A stretch of 64,000 nucleotides of DNA from the NCBI RefSeq assembly GCF_963678795.1, contig NZ_OY787452.1, positions 124,001 through 188,000 of the forward strand, in the 5' to 3' direction. The DNA comes from an uncultured Methanoregula sp. (GTDB lineage Archaea; Halobacteriota; Methanomicrobia; Methanomicrobiales; Methanospirillaceae). Position numbers and translations under genes: made by a program. Every line of letters begins with the position of its first letter. Position 1 is the first letter of the stretch. The notes under the pieces are model-generated. The model searched no databases, was not told the DNA's origin, and saw nothing but the letters and a program-made list of their open reading frames with translations. Of the stretch, positions 53,039-63,195 are shown in pieces.

Positions 53039-55846
53039 ATGAAAGACATCATCATCAAAGGTGCCCGCCAGCACAACCTCAAAAATATCAGCGTCACGAT
53101 CCCCCGCGACAAACTCGTGGTGATCACCGGGGTCTCCGGCTCCGGGAAATCAACGCTCGCATTCGATACCCTCTACGCGGAAGGCCAGCGCCGGTACGTC
53201 GAGTCCCTCTCCTCCTATGCCCGGCAGTTCCTCGGCATGATGCACAAGCCCGACGTGGACAGCATCGAGGGGCTCTCGCCCGCCATCTCCATCGAGCAGA
53301 AGACCACTTCCAAGAATCCCCGGTCAACGGTCGGGACCGTCACTGAGATCTACGATTACCTCCGGCTCCTCTATGCCCGGATCGGGGTCCCGTTCTGTCC
53401 CGAACACAATATCCCCATCGCGGCCCAGACCCCGGATAAGATCGCGGACCAGATCGCCGCCGAGCACCCGGGCCAGGTCACCATCCTCGCCCCCATTGTC
53501 CGGCAGAAGAAAGGCACGTACCAGCAGCTCCTCAAAGATCTCAACAAGGAAGGCTATGCCCGGGTCCGGGTCAACGGGAAGATCATCCGGACCGACGAGG
53601 AGATCAGCCTCGACCGGTACAAGAAACAGGACATCGAGATCGTGATCGACCGGCTCGATGCTGCCGATCGCACCCGGCTCACCGAGGCGGTGGAGAACGC
53701 CCTGAAAAAGTCCGAGGGGCTCGTGCTCGTTGCGGGCGATGATGAGAAAGAGTCCACCTACTCGTCCCTCATGGCCTGCCCGGTCTGCGGGATCGCGTTC
53801 GAGGAACTCCAGCCCCGGATGTTCTCGTTCAACAGCCCGTTCGGGGCCTGCGAGGAGTGCCACGGGCTCGGGGTGAAGATGGAATTCGACCCCGACCTGA
53901 TCATCCCGGACAAGGAGCGGTGCATCGCGGACGGGGCCATCGCCCCCTACCGCAACCCGATGGACGGGTTCCGGGGCCAGTACCTTGCGACCGTTGCGAA
54001 GAACTACGGCTTCTCGGCCATGACGCCGATCAAGGATCTCACAAAGGAGCAGTACGAGGCGCTGATGTTCGGGTCGTCGAAGCGGATGAAGTTCTCGATG
54101 AGCATGAAGAACGGCGACGCCGAATGGTCGCACACGGGAGAATGGGAAGGACTCCTCCCCCAGACCGCCCGGCTCTATGCCCAGACGCAGTCGGACTGGC
54201 GCAAGCGCGAGCTCGAAGGCTACATGCGGGTCTCCCCCTGCCCGGCCTGCAATGGCAAACGGCTCAAGGACAAGGTGCTCGCCGTCCGGATCGACACCCA
54301 GTCCATCATCGGTGTCACCGATCTGCCCGTCGCCAAGAGCGCCGCGTGGTTCCGGGCCCTGAAACTGACCGACAGGGAGCGGGAGATCGCACACCAGATC
54401 ATCAAGGAGATCCAGTCCCGGCTCGACTTTCTGGAAAAAGTCGGCCTCGGGTACCTCACGCTCTCCCGGAACGCGGGCACGCTCTCCGGCGGGGAAGCCC
54501 AGCGGATCCGGCTCGCAACCCAGATCGGATCGAACCTGATGGGCGTGCTCTATGTTCTCGACGAACCCTCGATCGGGCTCCACCAGCGCGACAACCGGAA
54601 GCTGATCGAGACCCTCCGGACCCTCCGCGACCTCGGGAACACGGTCCTCGTTGTCGAGCATGACGAGGACATGATCCGTTCGGCCGAGCACGTCATCGAC
54701 ATGGGCCCCGGTGCCGGGATGCACGGCGGCTATATTGTTGCGGAAGGCAACCCGAAACAGATCGAGAAGAACAAAAAGTCCCTCACCGGCCAGTACCTCT
54801 CCGGGGCAAAGATGATCGATGTACCTAAAACGAGGAGGGCCCCGGAGAAGTACATCACGGTGAAGAAGTGCCGGGAGAACAACCTCAAGGGCATCACCGC
54901 GAAGTTCCCCATCGGCCTCCTCACGGTCGTCACCGGTGTCTCGGGCAGCGGGAAGTCGACCCTCGTGTACGAGACGCTCTACAAGGGCATGATGCAGATC
55001 ATCAACAAGTCACGGGAGCAGGCCGGGAAGCACGACGCGATCGTCTTCGATGCCGAGATTGACAAGGTGATCGTCATCGACCAGTCCCCGATAGGGAAGA
55101 CCCCGCGGTCAAACCCCGCTACCTACACGAAAGTCTTCGACGAAATCCGGACGGTCTTTGCGGAGACAAAGGAGGCGAAGATGCGGGGCTTTAAGCCGGG
55201 CCGGTTCTCCTTTAACATCCGGGGCGGGCGGTGCGAGGCGTGCGAAGGCGACGGCCTCATCAAGATCGAGATGAACTTCCTGCCCGATGTCTACATCGAA
55301 TGCGAGGAGTGCAAGGGGAAGCGTTACAACCGCGAGACCCTGGAGGTACTGTACAAGGGGAAGTCGATCGCCGACATCCTCGACATGAGCGTCGAAGAGG
55401 CGATGAAGCACTTCGAAAACATTCCCTCGATCCGGGCCAAGCTGGAGACCCTGTCGAGAGTCGGGCTTGACTACATCAAGCTCGGCCAGAGCTCGACAAC
55501 CCTCTCGGGTGGCGAGGCCCAGCGGATCAAACTCACCCGCGAGCTCGCGAAGCGTGCGACCGGCAGGACTCTCTACCTGCTGGACGAGCCGACCACCGGT
55601 CTCCACTTCGATGACACCAAGAAACTGATCAAAGTGCTCGACGATCTCGTGGAGAAGGGCAATACCGTGATCGTCATCGAGCACAACCTCGATGTCGTCA
55701 AGTCGGCCGACCATCTCATCGATATTGGACCCGAGGGAGGGGACTGCGGCGGTGAGATCGTTGCAACCGGGACCCCGGAACAGGTAGCAGTTGTTGCGGA
55801 AAGTTATACCGGGCAGTTTTTAAAGCCCATCCTTAACCCATCCTGA
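53039..55846 (+). CDS. uvrA: Excinuclease ABC subunit A
   Basis: UvrA is the damage-recognition ATPase of nucleotide excision repair. This 935-residue protein is full length with two ABC modules: Walker [20 protein letters not shown] (about residue 33) and [18 protein letters not shown] (about residue 636), signatures [16 protein letters not shown] and [16 protein letters not shown], and zinc fingers in [34 protein letters not shown] and CEECKGKRY. The start is ATG 53039, conserved in the decayed copy upstream. uvrC follows in the same direction. No uvrB is present in the window. Confidence 0.97.
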   Translation: MKDIIIKGARQHNLKNISVTIPRDKLVVITGVSGSGKSTLAFDTLYAEGQRRYVESLSSYARQFLGMMHKPDVDSIEGLSPAISIEQKTTSKNPRSTVGTVTEIYDYLRLLYARIGVPFCPEHNIPIAAQTPDKIADQIAAEHPGQVTILAPIVRQKKGTYQQLLKDLNKEGYARVRVNGKIIRTDEEISLDRYKKQDIEIVIDRLDAADRTRLTEAVENALKKSEGLVLVAGDDEKESTYSSLMACPVCGIAFEELQPRMFSFNSPFGACEECHGLGVKMEFDPDLIIPDKERCIADGAIAPYRNPMDGFRGQYLATVAKNYGFSAMTPIKDLTKEQYEALMFGSSKRMKFSMSMKNGDAEWSHTGEWEGLLPQTARLYAQTQSDWRKRELEGYMRVSPCPACNGKRLKDKVLAVRIDTQSIIGVTDLPVAKSAAWFRALKLTDREREIAHQIIKEIQSRLDFLEKVGLGYLTLSRNAGTLSGGEAQRIRLATQIGSNLMGVLYVLDEPSIGLHQRDNRKLIETLRTLRDLGNTVLVVEHDEDMIRSAEHVIDMGPGAGMHGGYIVAEGNPKQIEKNKKSLTGQYLSGAKMIDVPKTRRAPEKYITVKKCRENNLKGITAKFPIGLLTVVTGVSGSGKSTLVYETLYKGMMQIINKSREQAGKHDAIVFDAEIDKVIVIDQSPIGKTPRSNPATYTKVFDEIRTVFAETKEAKMRGFKPGRFSFNIRGGRCEACEGDGLIKIEMNFLPDVYIECEECKGKRYNRETLEVLYKGKSIADILDMSVEEAMKHFENIPSIRAKLETLSRVGLDYIKLGQSSTTLSGGEAQRIKLTRELAKRATGRTLYLLDEPTTGLHFDDTKKLIKVLDDLVEKGNTVIVIEHNLDVVKSADHLIDIGPEGGDCGGEIVATGTPEQVAVVAESYTGQFLKPILNPS

Positions 55847-55921
55847 TTTTTTATTGCTCATCTGATCAGTCTGCCCCCTCCCCATCTCTTATGTTCTTGG
55901 AAACGCTAAGAATATGAACCA

Positions 55922-57475
55922 ATGTTTGATACAGCAGCCCTCCCGGGCAGCCCCGGGTGTTACCAGTTCCTGGACAGTGCAGGGTCAATCATTTACATCG
56001 GGAAGGCAAAAAATCTCAAAAAACGGGTAGGCAGTTATTTCCAGAAGAAGGATCACGATCCCAAGACCCAGAAACTCGTGGAGTCGATCGCCTCGGTCAG
56101 CGTTCTCGTAACCAACACCGAGACGGAAGCTTTTCTCCTTGAAAATAATCTCATCAAAAAATACCAGCCGAAATACAATATCGATCTCAAGGATGCCAAA
56201 CGCTATGCCTATATAGAGATCACGCGGGAACCGTATCCCCGTATCGGTATAGCGAGACAGACAAGCAAAATGGATGGAACCTATTTTGGCCCGTTCGTAT
56301 CCGGGGCCGAGCGCGATGCCGTGCTGAAGGTTATAAAACGGATATTCCTGCTCCGCTCCTGCAGGAAAATGCCAAAACGTGCCTGTCTCCGGCACCATAT
56401 GCATTCCTGCAGTGCTCCCTGTATCGCGGAAGTCAGCGAGGAGGAATACCGGGAGAACGTTAACCGGGCAATGGCCCTCCTCAAGGGGAAGAGCAGCGAA
56501 CTGGTCTCTACCCTTCGTTCAGAGATGGCGGCGCTTGCCGACCGGCAGGAATACGAGAAAGCTCTTGCCATCCGCAACCAGATTGCGGCCATCGAGCATC
56601 TTGCCGAGCGCCAGCACGTCGAACATATCAGCGAGACCGATCAGGACGTGATCGCGTACACCATTGCCGGGACTGTGGTCTACCTGATGGTATTCTCTGT
56701 TGAGAAAGGCCGCCTTTCCGGCAAGCAGGAATATTCCTTTGATCTCCGTGAGGATTTCTTCGAGGAATTCCTCGTCCAGTATTACACAGAACGCACGCCC
56801 CCGGCCGAACTGATCCTCCCTCATGAAATCGACGGGGCACTGGCCGGGTACCTGGCAGAACGTAAAGGCCGGCTGGTCACGATCACCGTCCCGAAGATAG
56901 GCGAGAAAAAGAAACTCCTCTCCCTTGTTGAGAAGAATATCGAGCACGCGTTCCTGAAAAATGATCTGAAGAGGGCGGATCTCCAGTCCGGTCTCGGCCT
57001 CGCAACTGCTCCGGACGTGATCGAGTGCTTCGATATCTCCCACATATCCGGCACTGCCATGGTTGGCTCCATGGTACAGTTCCGCAACGGTGTGCCGGAT
57101 AAGAAAAATTATCGCCGGTTCAAGATCAAGACCGTTGAAGGCATTGACGATTTTGCCTCGATTTTTGAGGTTGTGACACGGCGGTACCGAAGACTCCTTG
57201 AGGAAGATGGGGATCTCCCCGATCTTATTCTCATTGATGGTGGGAAAGGGCAGCTCTCCGCCGCCACCTCCGCACTTGAGAATCTCGGTGTGGATGTGCC
57301 CGTCATTGCCATCGCAAAACGCGAAGAGGACGTTTATCTCCCCGGCGAGATGCTCCCGCGGCGGCTGGATCCGAAGGGAATGGCGTTGCACTATCTCCAG
57401 GAGATTCGCGACGAGGCACACCGTTTTGCGATAGCATATAACCGCCTGCTCCGGAAGAAAAAACTCATAAAATGA
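55922..57475 (+). CDS. uvrC: Excinuclease ABC subunit C, lacking the C-terminal HhH domain
   Basis: UvrC makes the two incisions in nucleotide excision repair. The N-terminal GIY-YIG nuclease domain is visible (GCYQFLDSAGSIIYIGKAKN and KKRVGSYFQKK, the 3' incision site), then UVR-like AALADRQEYEKALAIRNQIA, and a C-terminal RNase H-like nuclease domain (VIECFDISHISGTAMVGSMV, LILIDGGKGQLSAATSAL). It ends LRKKKLIK at 517 residues, short of the roughly 600 of bacterial UvrC because the helix-hairpin-helix domain is missing. It lies 75 bases after uvrA. Confidence 0.95.
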   Translation: MFDTAALPGSPGCYQFLDSAGSIIYIGKAKNLKKRVGSYFQKKDHDPKTQKLVESIASVSVLVTNTETEAFLLENNLIKKYQPKYNIDLKDAKRYAYIEITREPYPRIGIARQTSKMDGTYFGPFVSGAERDAVLKVIKRIFLLRSCRKMPKRACLRHHMHSCSAPCIAEVSEEEYRENVNRAMALLKGKSSELVSTLRSEMAALADRQEYEKALAIRNQIAAIEHLAERQHVEHISETDQDVIAYTIAGTVVYLMVFSVEKGRLSGKQEYSFDLREDFFEEFLVQYYTERTPPAELILPHEIDGALAGYLAERKGRLVTITVPKIGEKKKLLSLVEKNIEHAFLKNDLKRADLQSGLGLATAPDVIECFDISHISGTAMVGSMVQFRNGVPDKKNYRRFKIKTVEGIDDFASIFEVVTRRYRRLLEEDGDLPDLILIDGGKGQLSAATSALENLGVDVPVIAIAKREEDVYLPGEMLPRRLDPKGMALHYLQEIRDEAHRFAIAYNRLLRKKKLIK

Positions 57476-57497
57476 TGTGATACGGGAGCGTATCTCC

Positions 57498-58604
57498 CTA
57501 TTGGGATTCAGGAACAAATGTGGGGGAGTCGGCCTGATCTTCTTCGAACAGGTGGCTGACCCCCATTACCCGGTTAATCCAGCGGCATTCTTCAAAAATC
57601 TGGAACACGAGGAACAACAGCAGGGTTAAGGGGATGGCAAAGAACATACCGATCAGCCCGAGCAGCCATCCCCAGAAGATAACAGAGATGATAACAATAA
57701 GGGCCGGGACTTCGAATTTCTGTGCTGCAAGATAGGAATAGACGGGATTTTCGACAATAAGATTCAGTACGCAGACCGCAGCAATTACGGCTACCGCACC
57801 CCACACCCCGAACTGGAGCCATGCAAAAAAGATCGCCGGCACGGATGCGATGATGAGACCGATATACGGGATATACCCCAGAAGAAATACTAAAATTCCC
57901 CAGAGGATTGCAGCGTGAACGCCCATGATACTGAGGAACCCGCCAAACAGAACCCCGTGAATGAGATTGGTTTCTGTTCTTACCACAATAAAGTCTGTGA
58001 CATATCCCGCCATGCGTGAGACCTGCCTGATCGTTTCAGGGCTTTTACCCCCGAGCTGCCTGAACCGGGTGCCCAGGTGAGGCGTCTCAAGCAACAAAAA
58101 GAACGTTGTCACGCCAACAAAGAAGAGAAAGATGACGGCTTCTCCAAGACCCATGACGGATGATATCACGAGCGAGATGATACTGTCAAGGTTTACTTGT
58201 GGGAGTGAAAGCGCGTTGTTCGGGATCCCTACCGTCTGAAGGAGATGGGTGATATCTGCGAGCCGCATATTGAGTTCCTGCTGGAATAACGGTATATCGT
58301 TGATGAGGGTATTGACCGATAACACCGTCAGCAGGATAAACGCAACAATCACCAGACACGCGATGACCGTGATGATTGAGACCGCAACGATATCGGAGAG
58401 ACCTTTTTTCTTAAGCCAGGTCAGACTCGGATATGCAAGCATGGCAAAGAAGATGGATGTCAGGATGATCGTGACAAAAAACATCGTCATCTTCACAGCG
58501 ATGATGATGATAAAAACGAGTGCGATAACGAGAAGTGTTCGCTCAATCCTTGACAGTTCCGCAGGAAACATAATCATATCACTATCTGTTGAACCATAAT
58601 ACAA
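57498..58604 (-). CDS. AI-2E/PerM-family membrane transporter
   Basis: This 368-residue protein has about eight membrane helices, paired as LLVIALVFIIIIAVKMTMFF, VIACLVIVAFILLTVLSVN and later YIPYIGLIIASVPAIFFAWL. FFLLLETPHLGTRFRQLGGK and PVYSYLAAQKFEVPALIVII are typical of the AI-2E transporter (PerM) family, with the family's conserved P-x-x-x-x-x-x-F-x-V-P end region. The substrate is unknown; some members export small molecules or act in sodium/proton exchange. It stands convergent to uvrC and alone on its strand. Confidence 0.88.
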   Translation of the reverse strand: MYYGSTDSDMIMFPAELSRIERTLLVIALVFIIIIAVKMTMFFVTIILTSIFFAMLAYPSLTWLKKKGLSDIVAVSIITVIACLVIVAFILLTVLSVNTLINDIPLFQQELNMRLADITHLLQTVGIPNNALSLPQVNLDSIISLVISSVMGLGEAVIFLFFVGVTTFFLLLETPHLGTRFRQLGGKSPETIRQVSRMAGYVTDFIVVRTETNLIHGVLFGGFLSIMGVHAAILWGILVFLLGYIPYIGLIIASVPAIFFAWLQFGVWGAVAVIAAVCVLNLIVENPVYSYLAAQKFEVPALIVIISVIFWGWLLGLIGMFFAIPLTLLLFLVFQIFEECRWINRVMGVSHLFEEDQADSPTFVPESQ

Positions 58605-58743
58605 AGATTGGCTTTACGGGGGGTAGTTTTGGAACGGATTCCTTCCCGGATATAAGGAAAAACCCGGCGGATTTTATTTTCGGACGGGATCACGGTCAAA
58701 CCTGGAAACAACTTATTTTTTTCAGCGGTTGAACGGTTCTCGT

Positions 58744-59133
58744 TTACTCCCGTTGATCAGGGTAGCCTGCAGCCCAGTACATCAGTCTCATAAGATCTAA
58801 AAACGGTTTTTTTTCTGTACCCCTTCTCCTGATAAAGCCATACGCATCATTCTGGTAGGCTTCATTTTTCAGAAAATCCGAATTGTCATCGGTAAAAAAG
58901 ATGAACGGAATCTGAATGTTCTGTTCCCGTAATGCACGCAACAGCTCAATACCTGACATATGGGGCATGCGGGAATCAGAGACGATAACATCTACATCGT
59001 TGGTAAAAAGCCATACAAGGGCAGCCTCGCCGGATTCCGCCGTGTGGACCCTGAATGAACCGGTATTCTCACAGATGCCGGTAATAAAAGAACACATCAT
59101 TGGATCCGCATCAACAACCAGTGCTGAAATCAT
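58744..59133 (-). CDS. Stand-alone response regulator receiver
   Basis: This 129-residue protein is a receiver domain only. It has the acidic pair SALVVDADPMMC, the phospho-acceptor aspartate in VDVIVSDSRMPHMSGIEL, the switch threonine IPFIFFTDDNSDF and a basic residue region FIRRRGTEKKPF, in which the usual lysine is replaced by arginine. It would relay phosphorylation without an output domain. The start overlaps the preceding small gene by 4 bases (ATGA). Confidence 0.85.
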   Translation of the reverse strand: MISALVVDADPMMCSFITGICENTGSFRVHTAESGEAALVWLFTNDVDVIVSDSRMPHMSGIELLRALREQNIQIPFIFFTDDNSDFLKNEAYQNDAYGFIRRRGTEKKPFLDLMRLMYWAAGYPDQRE

Positions 59134-59420
59134 GGGAGTACCTCAAACAGACCTTCAGTTTTCAGTGGATGAAGTTCCAATAACCACAATTCATGGTGAG
59201 GGAACATTTTTTGCGGGACGGGATTATCCGGAACAAAAACCGGTAGTTGATCCGGTTCTGCGGCATTATGCCCGGCAGTTGCCTGTGCCGGGGCAGCGAT
59301 GATAAAAATGAATGCAATTACGAGAAGACAACAATACAATACCAGATTATGGCGTTCTTTAATCTGACGGAAACCAGGAGGGCGTTTATGCAATTTTTCT
59401 TGGTCTCTCCTCAGGTTCAT
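59130..59420 (-). CDS. Unknown 96-residue membrane or exported protein
   Basis: A basic N-terminus (MNLRRDQEKLHKRPPGFRQI) precedes one hydrophobic helix (LVLYCCLLVIAFIFIIAAPA) ending in AQA, which may be a signal-peptide cleavage site. The short remainder is proline-rich (LPVFVPDNPVPQKMFPHHEL). No family is recognised. It overlaps the response-regulator gene by 4 bases, so translation is coupled and the two may act together at the membrane. Confidence 0.55.
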   Translation of the reverse strand: MNLRRDQEKLHKRPPGFRQIKERHNLVLYCCLLVIAFIFIIAAPAQATAGHNAAEPDQLPVFVPDNPVPQKMFPHHELWLLELHPLKTEGLFEVLP

Positions 59421-59678
59421 GGTAATGTGTCCTCCGTACAGAATTGACCATTAGTGTTCGACACTGTTTATTATAAATATTCCTTTTATTGATTATACAA
59501 TCGTATAACGAATCAATGTCCGTATCCATGATGAGATACATCGAAAATAATAAAAAATAGGGAAGGATTCAGGAAATTACCCTTTGTTGTACGGGAATAA
59601 CCCTGAACGGTCTTAGGAAGAATCGCCTGAATTTATCTCGAAAAACGGGTGGAGTGGTGGTTTTGCAGATTGACAGAA

Positions 59679-61022
59679 TCAGGAGATGAGTTGCTGGAGT
59701 GCCGTGATACGATCGCGAAGCGCTTTTTCCCTTTCCGCAGATTCCGTGACATCGGTCATCGTAACATAGGTGCTGATGGTGCTTCCCTGCTTAGCTGCAG
59801 TGACGCGCCCAAGGATACAGCGCCGTGTCCCGTCCTTCCGGTTGATCCAGAACGTAAGTTCTCCCCGCCCCCTGGATTCAGGCTGGGTATCAAGAATGAA
59901 TCTCTCCAGTTTTTCCAGATCATCAGGAGCAACGAGATCCATGGATTTCATCCGGATCAGGTCTTCATTGGAATAGCCGCTTATCTCAGAAACCCTGCGG
60001 TTGGCATAGATAAAGTTCCCGTTCTCCACAATGATGAGGCCGTCCTGGATATTTTCTGCCATCATCCGGAACCGCTGTTCGCTCTCCCTCAAAAGAATTT
60101 CCTGCCGTTTTGATTCTGTCATATCCGTGAAGATAACAAAATTGTAATCAGTATCCTGATACCGGACAGAACTGATACGGGCCGATACAAATCTCCGCTC
60201 GCCGTCTTTCCTGATGATCCAGACCTGGATCTCTCCCGGTTTTTCGGGATTTTTTTCAAGTTCCGCGATCTGCTCTTTCATAATGTCGTGGCATTCCGGG
60301 GCGATAATTGCCAGGGGCTCAAGACCGAATGATTCTTCAAATGTGTAACCGGTTATCTCGGCAATGCGTCGATTGGCGTACACATTTTTATCATTCTCCA
60401 TAATTATGAGGCCGTCCTGGATATTTTCCGCCATCATCCGGAACCTCTCTTCGCTTTCACGGATCTGCCGTTCGGCAAGGATGTGTTCGGTGACATCTTC
60501 GAGAATTATGGTCCGGCCTTTCCCGCCATCTTCAAACACGGCAGGAATTGATTTCTGCTTGAAGATCCGTTCGCCCATATCCCGTACGCGGAATGAAAGC
60601 GTGTGCTCTTTACCAAGTGATTCTTCAGAAATAGTTTCAAGCAGCTCATGCACATCGACATCGGGAGGTGAGAGATAAGTGAGATTTTTCCCGATTGTCT
60701 CGTTTCTTGTCAGGTGAAGAAGTCTGAGGAAATGATCATTGATCTGGACGATGCGGGACTCGGCATCCAGCACCATGATGAGTTCATTTGAGTAACTGAT
60801 CAGCGCAGAGAGCGGAACCCGCTGGGAGAGAGAGAAGACTTTTGCCATGCCGTAGGTTCTCATATCGACCTGTCCGGAGATGAGCAGGATATCCAGGTAC
60901 CTGCCGACCGTGTTTTTATTCTTCCCCAGCGCTTTTGATAGATCCGTTACACTCATGCCTTCAGGTTTTTTCTTCAGGAGCTCCCTGATCTGGCTGAGTT
61001 CGTGCTGGTAATCCTGCATCAT
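59679..61022 (-). CDS. HTH-PAS-PAS-PAS regulatory protein without a kinase domain
   Basis: This 447-residue protein begins with a winged helix-turn-helix (residues 7-65; MSVTDLSKALGKNKNTVGRY), followed by three PAS domains. The second and third start with near-identical sequences (RFRMMAENIQDGLIIMENDK and RFRMMAENIQDGLIIVENGN), a tandem duplication. The first is more divergent. No histidine-kinase domain follows, so it is probably a one-component transcription regulator that senses a ligand or redox state through its PAS domains. It is divergent from an MscS-like gene with a long palindrome in the shared region, the likely operator. Confidence 0.88.
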   Translation of the reverse strand: MMQDYQHELSQIRELLKKKPEGMSVTDLSKALGKNKNTVGRYLDILLISGQVDMRTYGMAKVFSLSQRVPLSALISYSNELIMVLDAESRIVQINDHFLRLLHLTRNETIGKNLTYLSPPDVDVHELLETISEESLGKEHTLSFRVRDMGERIFKQKSIPAVFEDGGKGRTIILEDVTEHILAERQIRESEERFRMMAENIQDGLIIMENDKNVYANRRIAEITGYTFEESFGLEPLAIIAPECHDIMKEQIAELEKNPEKPGEIQVWIIRKDGERRFVSARISSVRYQDTDYNFVIFTDMTESKRQEILLRESEQRFRMMAENIQDGLIIVENGNFIYANRRVSEISGYSNEDLIRMKSMDLVAPDDLEKLERFILDTQPESRGRGELTFWINRKDGTRRCILGRVTAAKQGSTISTYVTMTDVTESAEREKALRDRITALQQLIS

Positions 61023-61071
61023 CGGGATCGGCTCAAATAATTATTTATGTTGCATGAAAAATTTATAATTG

Positions 61072-61108
61072 TTTTCTATTATCAATATGTATACTTGATA
61101 ATAGAAAA
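61072..61108. promoter_or_regulatory. 37-bp palindrome between the HTH-PAS and MscS-like genes
   Basis: TTTTCTATTATCAA (61072-61085) and TTGATAATAGAAAA (61095-61108) are perfect 14-base inverted repeats with a 9-base centre, TATGTATAC. The site lies about 50 bases upstream of the HTH-PAS start and 65 bases before the MscS-like start. It suits a dimeric winged-helix repressor or activator and may be the regulator's own operator. Confidence 0.7.
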
Positions 61109-61172
61109 TTATATTTGACATCATTAACTATTTAGTTATGGAAATTGATTCCAACATGGAGTAAGTTGTGTT

Positions 61173-61850
61173 ATGGATACTGTTACGGTAGTTACGCAAA
61201 ACCGGTGGATGGATATGATCGTGTCATCCCTGCCGGCAATTATTGGTGCAATCGTCATTCTCCTTATCGGCTGGATTGTCGGCCGTCTGCTCGGGAGGGC
61301 AGTTCGTTTCGTCATCGATAAGGCAGTTCAGCATGCACTCGTGAGCAAGACTGAAATTGGAGGAAAACTGAAGGATTCCGGCGTTACTCTGGGATATCTC
61401 GGGGATGTGGCAGCGAGATGCTGTGTCTATCTGATTGCAATTCTTGCAGCGGTTGATTTCCTCAACCTGGATTACATGAGCATCCTGATGACCGCAATTG
61501 TCGGCTACATCCCGCACATTGCTGCGTTTGTCATCATCCTGATTGTCGGTTTCATCCTTGTGGATTACTTCCTTGATCTCCTTGGCAAGTATCACGAGAC
61601 CAAGGATGTCGACCTGATCAGGCCGGTATTGTTAGTCCTGCGCGTTTTCCTGTACTTCGTTATCGTGATTCTCGCACTCTCCCAGCTGATGATTGATCTG
61701 ACCATCATCTACACATTCGTCACACCGATTGCATGGGGTATCGGCATCGGTGTCGGGGCAGCAATTGCAATCACCTTCTGGTTCGGTATGAAGAACCGCT
61801 CCGAGCAGCTCATAGACCATTTCATGGAAGCCATCGGAAAAAAAGAATAA
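61173..61850 (+). CDS. MscS-related small membrane protein
   Basis: This 225-residue protein has about five membrane helices: PAIIGAIVILLIGWIVGRLLG, CVYLIAILAAVDFL, IAAFVIILIVGFILVDYF, LRVFLYFVIVILALSQLMI and a glycine-rich GIGIGVGAAIAITFWFG helix. The first helix, ending with GRLLGRAVRFVIDK, and the loops resemble the N-terminal helix repeat of MscS-type proteins, but the cytosolic MscS beta domain is absent. It may act as an osmotic channel or channel accessory. Start ATG 61173 lies downstream of a palindromic site shared with the HTH-PAS gene. An oligo-T tract follows. Confidence 0.75.
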   Translation: MDTVTVVTQNRWMDMIVSSLPAIIGAIVILLIGWIVGRLLGRAVRFVIDKAVQHALVSKTEIGGKLKDSGVTLGYLGDVAARCCVYLIAILAAVDFLNLDYMSILMTAIVGYIPHIAAFVIILIVGFILVDYFLDLLGKYHETKDVDLIRPVLLVLRVFLYFVIVILALSQLMIDLTIIYTFVTPIAWGIGIGVGAAIAITFWFGMKNRSEQLIDHFMEAIGKKE

Positions 61851-61869
61851 TTTCCTGAATTTCCCTCTC

Positions 61870-61877
61870 TTTTTTTT
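61870..61877 (+). terminator. Oligo-T terminator behind the MscS-like gene
   Basis: Eight T residues lie 19 bases after the stop. The following 61900-61970 holds GC-rich inverted segments (ACCCGGGGTATCAGCCCGGG) similar in style to the dispersed repeats. Confidence 0.5.
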
Positions 61878-62084
61878 AATAACGTTTCCTCAGATTCGCG
61901 CATCTGATCACCGGTGGAATACCCGGGGTATCAGCCCGGGCAATGTACCGGGTGGAGCCCGGGGAGTATCCAGTGAATCTCTACCTTCGGAAAAAACCGG
62001 CAAAGAATTCTAAAAAACCGGGCAGAATTGCAGAAAAGATAAAATGTTCTCCCGGTTCTACGCGATTATACAGCAGTATAACCG

Positions 62085-62888
62085 CTATCGGGCCGTAAGA
62101 TAATCCATGATCTGTTCAAGAACCCGTGGGTTCCGGAGGAGGTTGATATGGCAGTATTGATCGATGGGAATCAGATCTAAGGTATCATCCTGATCTGCCG
62201 GAATAATATCAAGGGTGACTCCCGGGATGATCGACTCTTTATGGGCAACAATACCATCCCCGTTCCCCGTCATGAAGTACTCTCCACTCTCTGATGATTC
62301 CCAGGTTTTCCCTTCAAAAAGCGGGAAAAATGCAGGAATGGAATACGGGTTTGCTGTCACGATCATGCGGTAGGTGATATCCTTTCGTATCCCTGCAACC
62401 CGGAGTTGTTGCATTGTTCTGCTGGCAGGCCGGACATCCTGGACAAGGGGATCTGCATCCGGATCAAAACCCTGGGGAACAAAGACGCCGTTCAGCTGTG
62501 CGATGATCCCCGGGCCATACACCGGGTTGAAGAAGAGCTCTGCCAGGGCAGAACCGTTGTTGGGAGGACCAATACCGATCAGCTGGCGGACCTTTTCCTG
62601 ACGGGTGTTCCCGTCCCTGACTTCAAGAAAATACCGGGCAATACAGGTCCCGATGGAATGGCATACAATATCGATATCACCCTCGTAACTATGATCCCTC
62701 CGGAGATTATGGATGTAATCTGCAAGAGCAATGGAAATATCTTCGAGAGATGAGGTCTGCATCCTGGAATGATCGAATTTGTGGCAGGGAATTTTTGCTG
62801 CATCAAGCCTCTGGCAGAGCCTTTTCCAGATCCCGGGATGACTGTTCCACCCATGAACGAGAACAACAGGAACCGGCATTGAGTTCAT
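62085..62888 (-). CDS. Lipase-like alpha/beta hydrolase
   Basis: This 267-residue protein has a typical alpha/beta-hydrolase start (MNSMPVPVVLVHGWNSHPGI, with the oxyanion HG) and a nucleophile elbow CHSIGTCIARYFLEV, in which the usual first glycine of G-x-S-x-G is cysteine and the histidine-serine pair is kept. The final histidine is probably CHINLL near residue 248, with an acidic residue in DGIVAHKESI. There is no signal peptide, so it is cytosolic. It is a predicted esterase or lipase, possibly acting on lipids or small esters. It lies alone on its strand. Confidence 0.8.
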   Translation of the reverse strand: MNSMPVPVVLVHGWNSHPGIWKRLCQRLDAAKIPCHKFDHSRMQTSSLEDISIALADYIHNLRRDHSYEGDIDIVCHSIGTCIARYFLEVRDGNTRQEKVRQLIGIGPPNNGSALAELFFNPVYGPGIIAQLNGVFVPQGFDPDADPLVQDVRPASRTMQQLRVAGIRKDITYRMIVTANPYSIPAFFPLFEGKTWESSESGEYFMTGNGDGIVAHKESIIPGVTLDIIPADQDDTLDLIPIDQYCHINLLRNPRVLEQIMDYLTAR

Positions 62889-63195
62889 ACCATAACTATG
62901 TCTCTCAAAGACGATAGGTTAAACGATCCTGGTATCGTGGTTTCTCCGGCTGTTTCATAGTAACGGGATATCACGAATCACAGATCCTGTTCATTTTAAC
63001 GGATGGAATTTGGGCTGAACATAACATACTCGCAAAACTGCCTTTTTTCTTTGAATTATGGCGGGTTGCAGCCAGTACTTCAATACCCATGAAATATCCG
63101 GCAGGTCTGCCTGTTTCACCATTACATGCGGTCCCACGGTACCCCATTGTGCACCTTTTTTAACCGGCATATCCTTTACAGGTACAGGGATTACC
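62889..63195. other. Intergenic region ahead of the RuBisCO gene
   Basis: No gene is seen on either strand. A T-rich stretch at about 63154-63175 (CACCTTTTTTAACCGGCATA) may be the promoter of the RuBisCO gene, which starts at 63196. Confidence 0.4.

Noticed and set aside
53324-54724. 466-codon minus-strand frame opposite uvrA
   Set aside because: Antisense shadow of uvrA with repetitive acidic composition.
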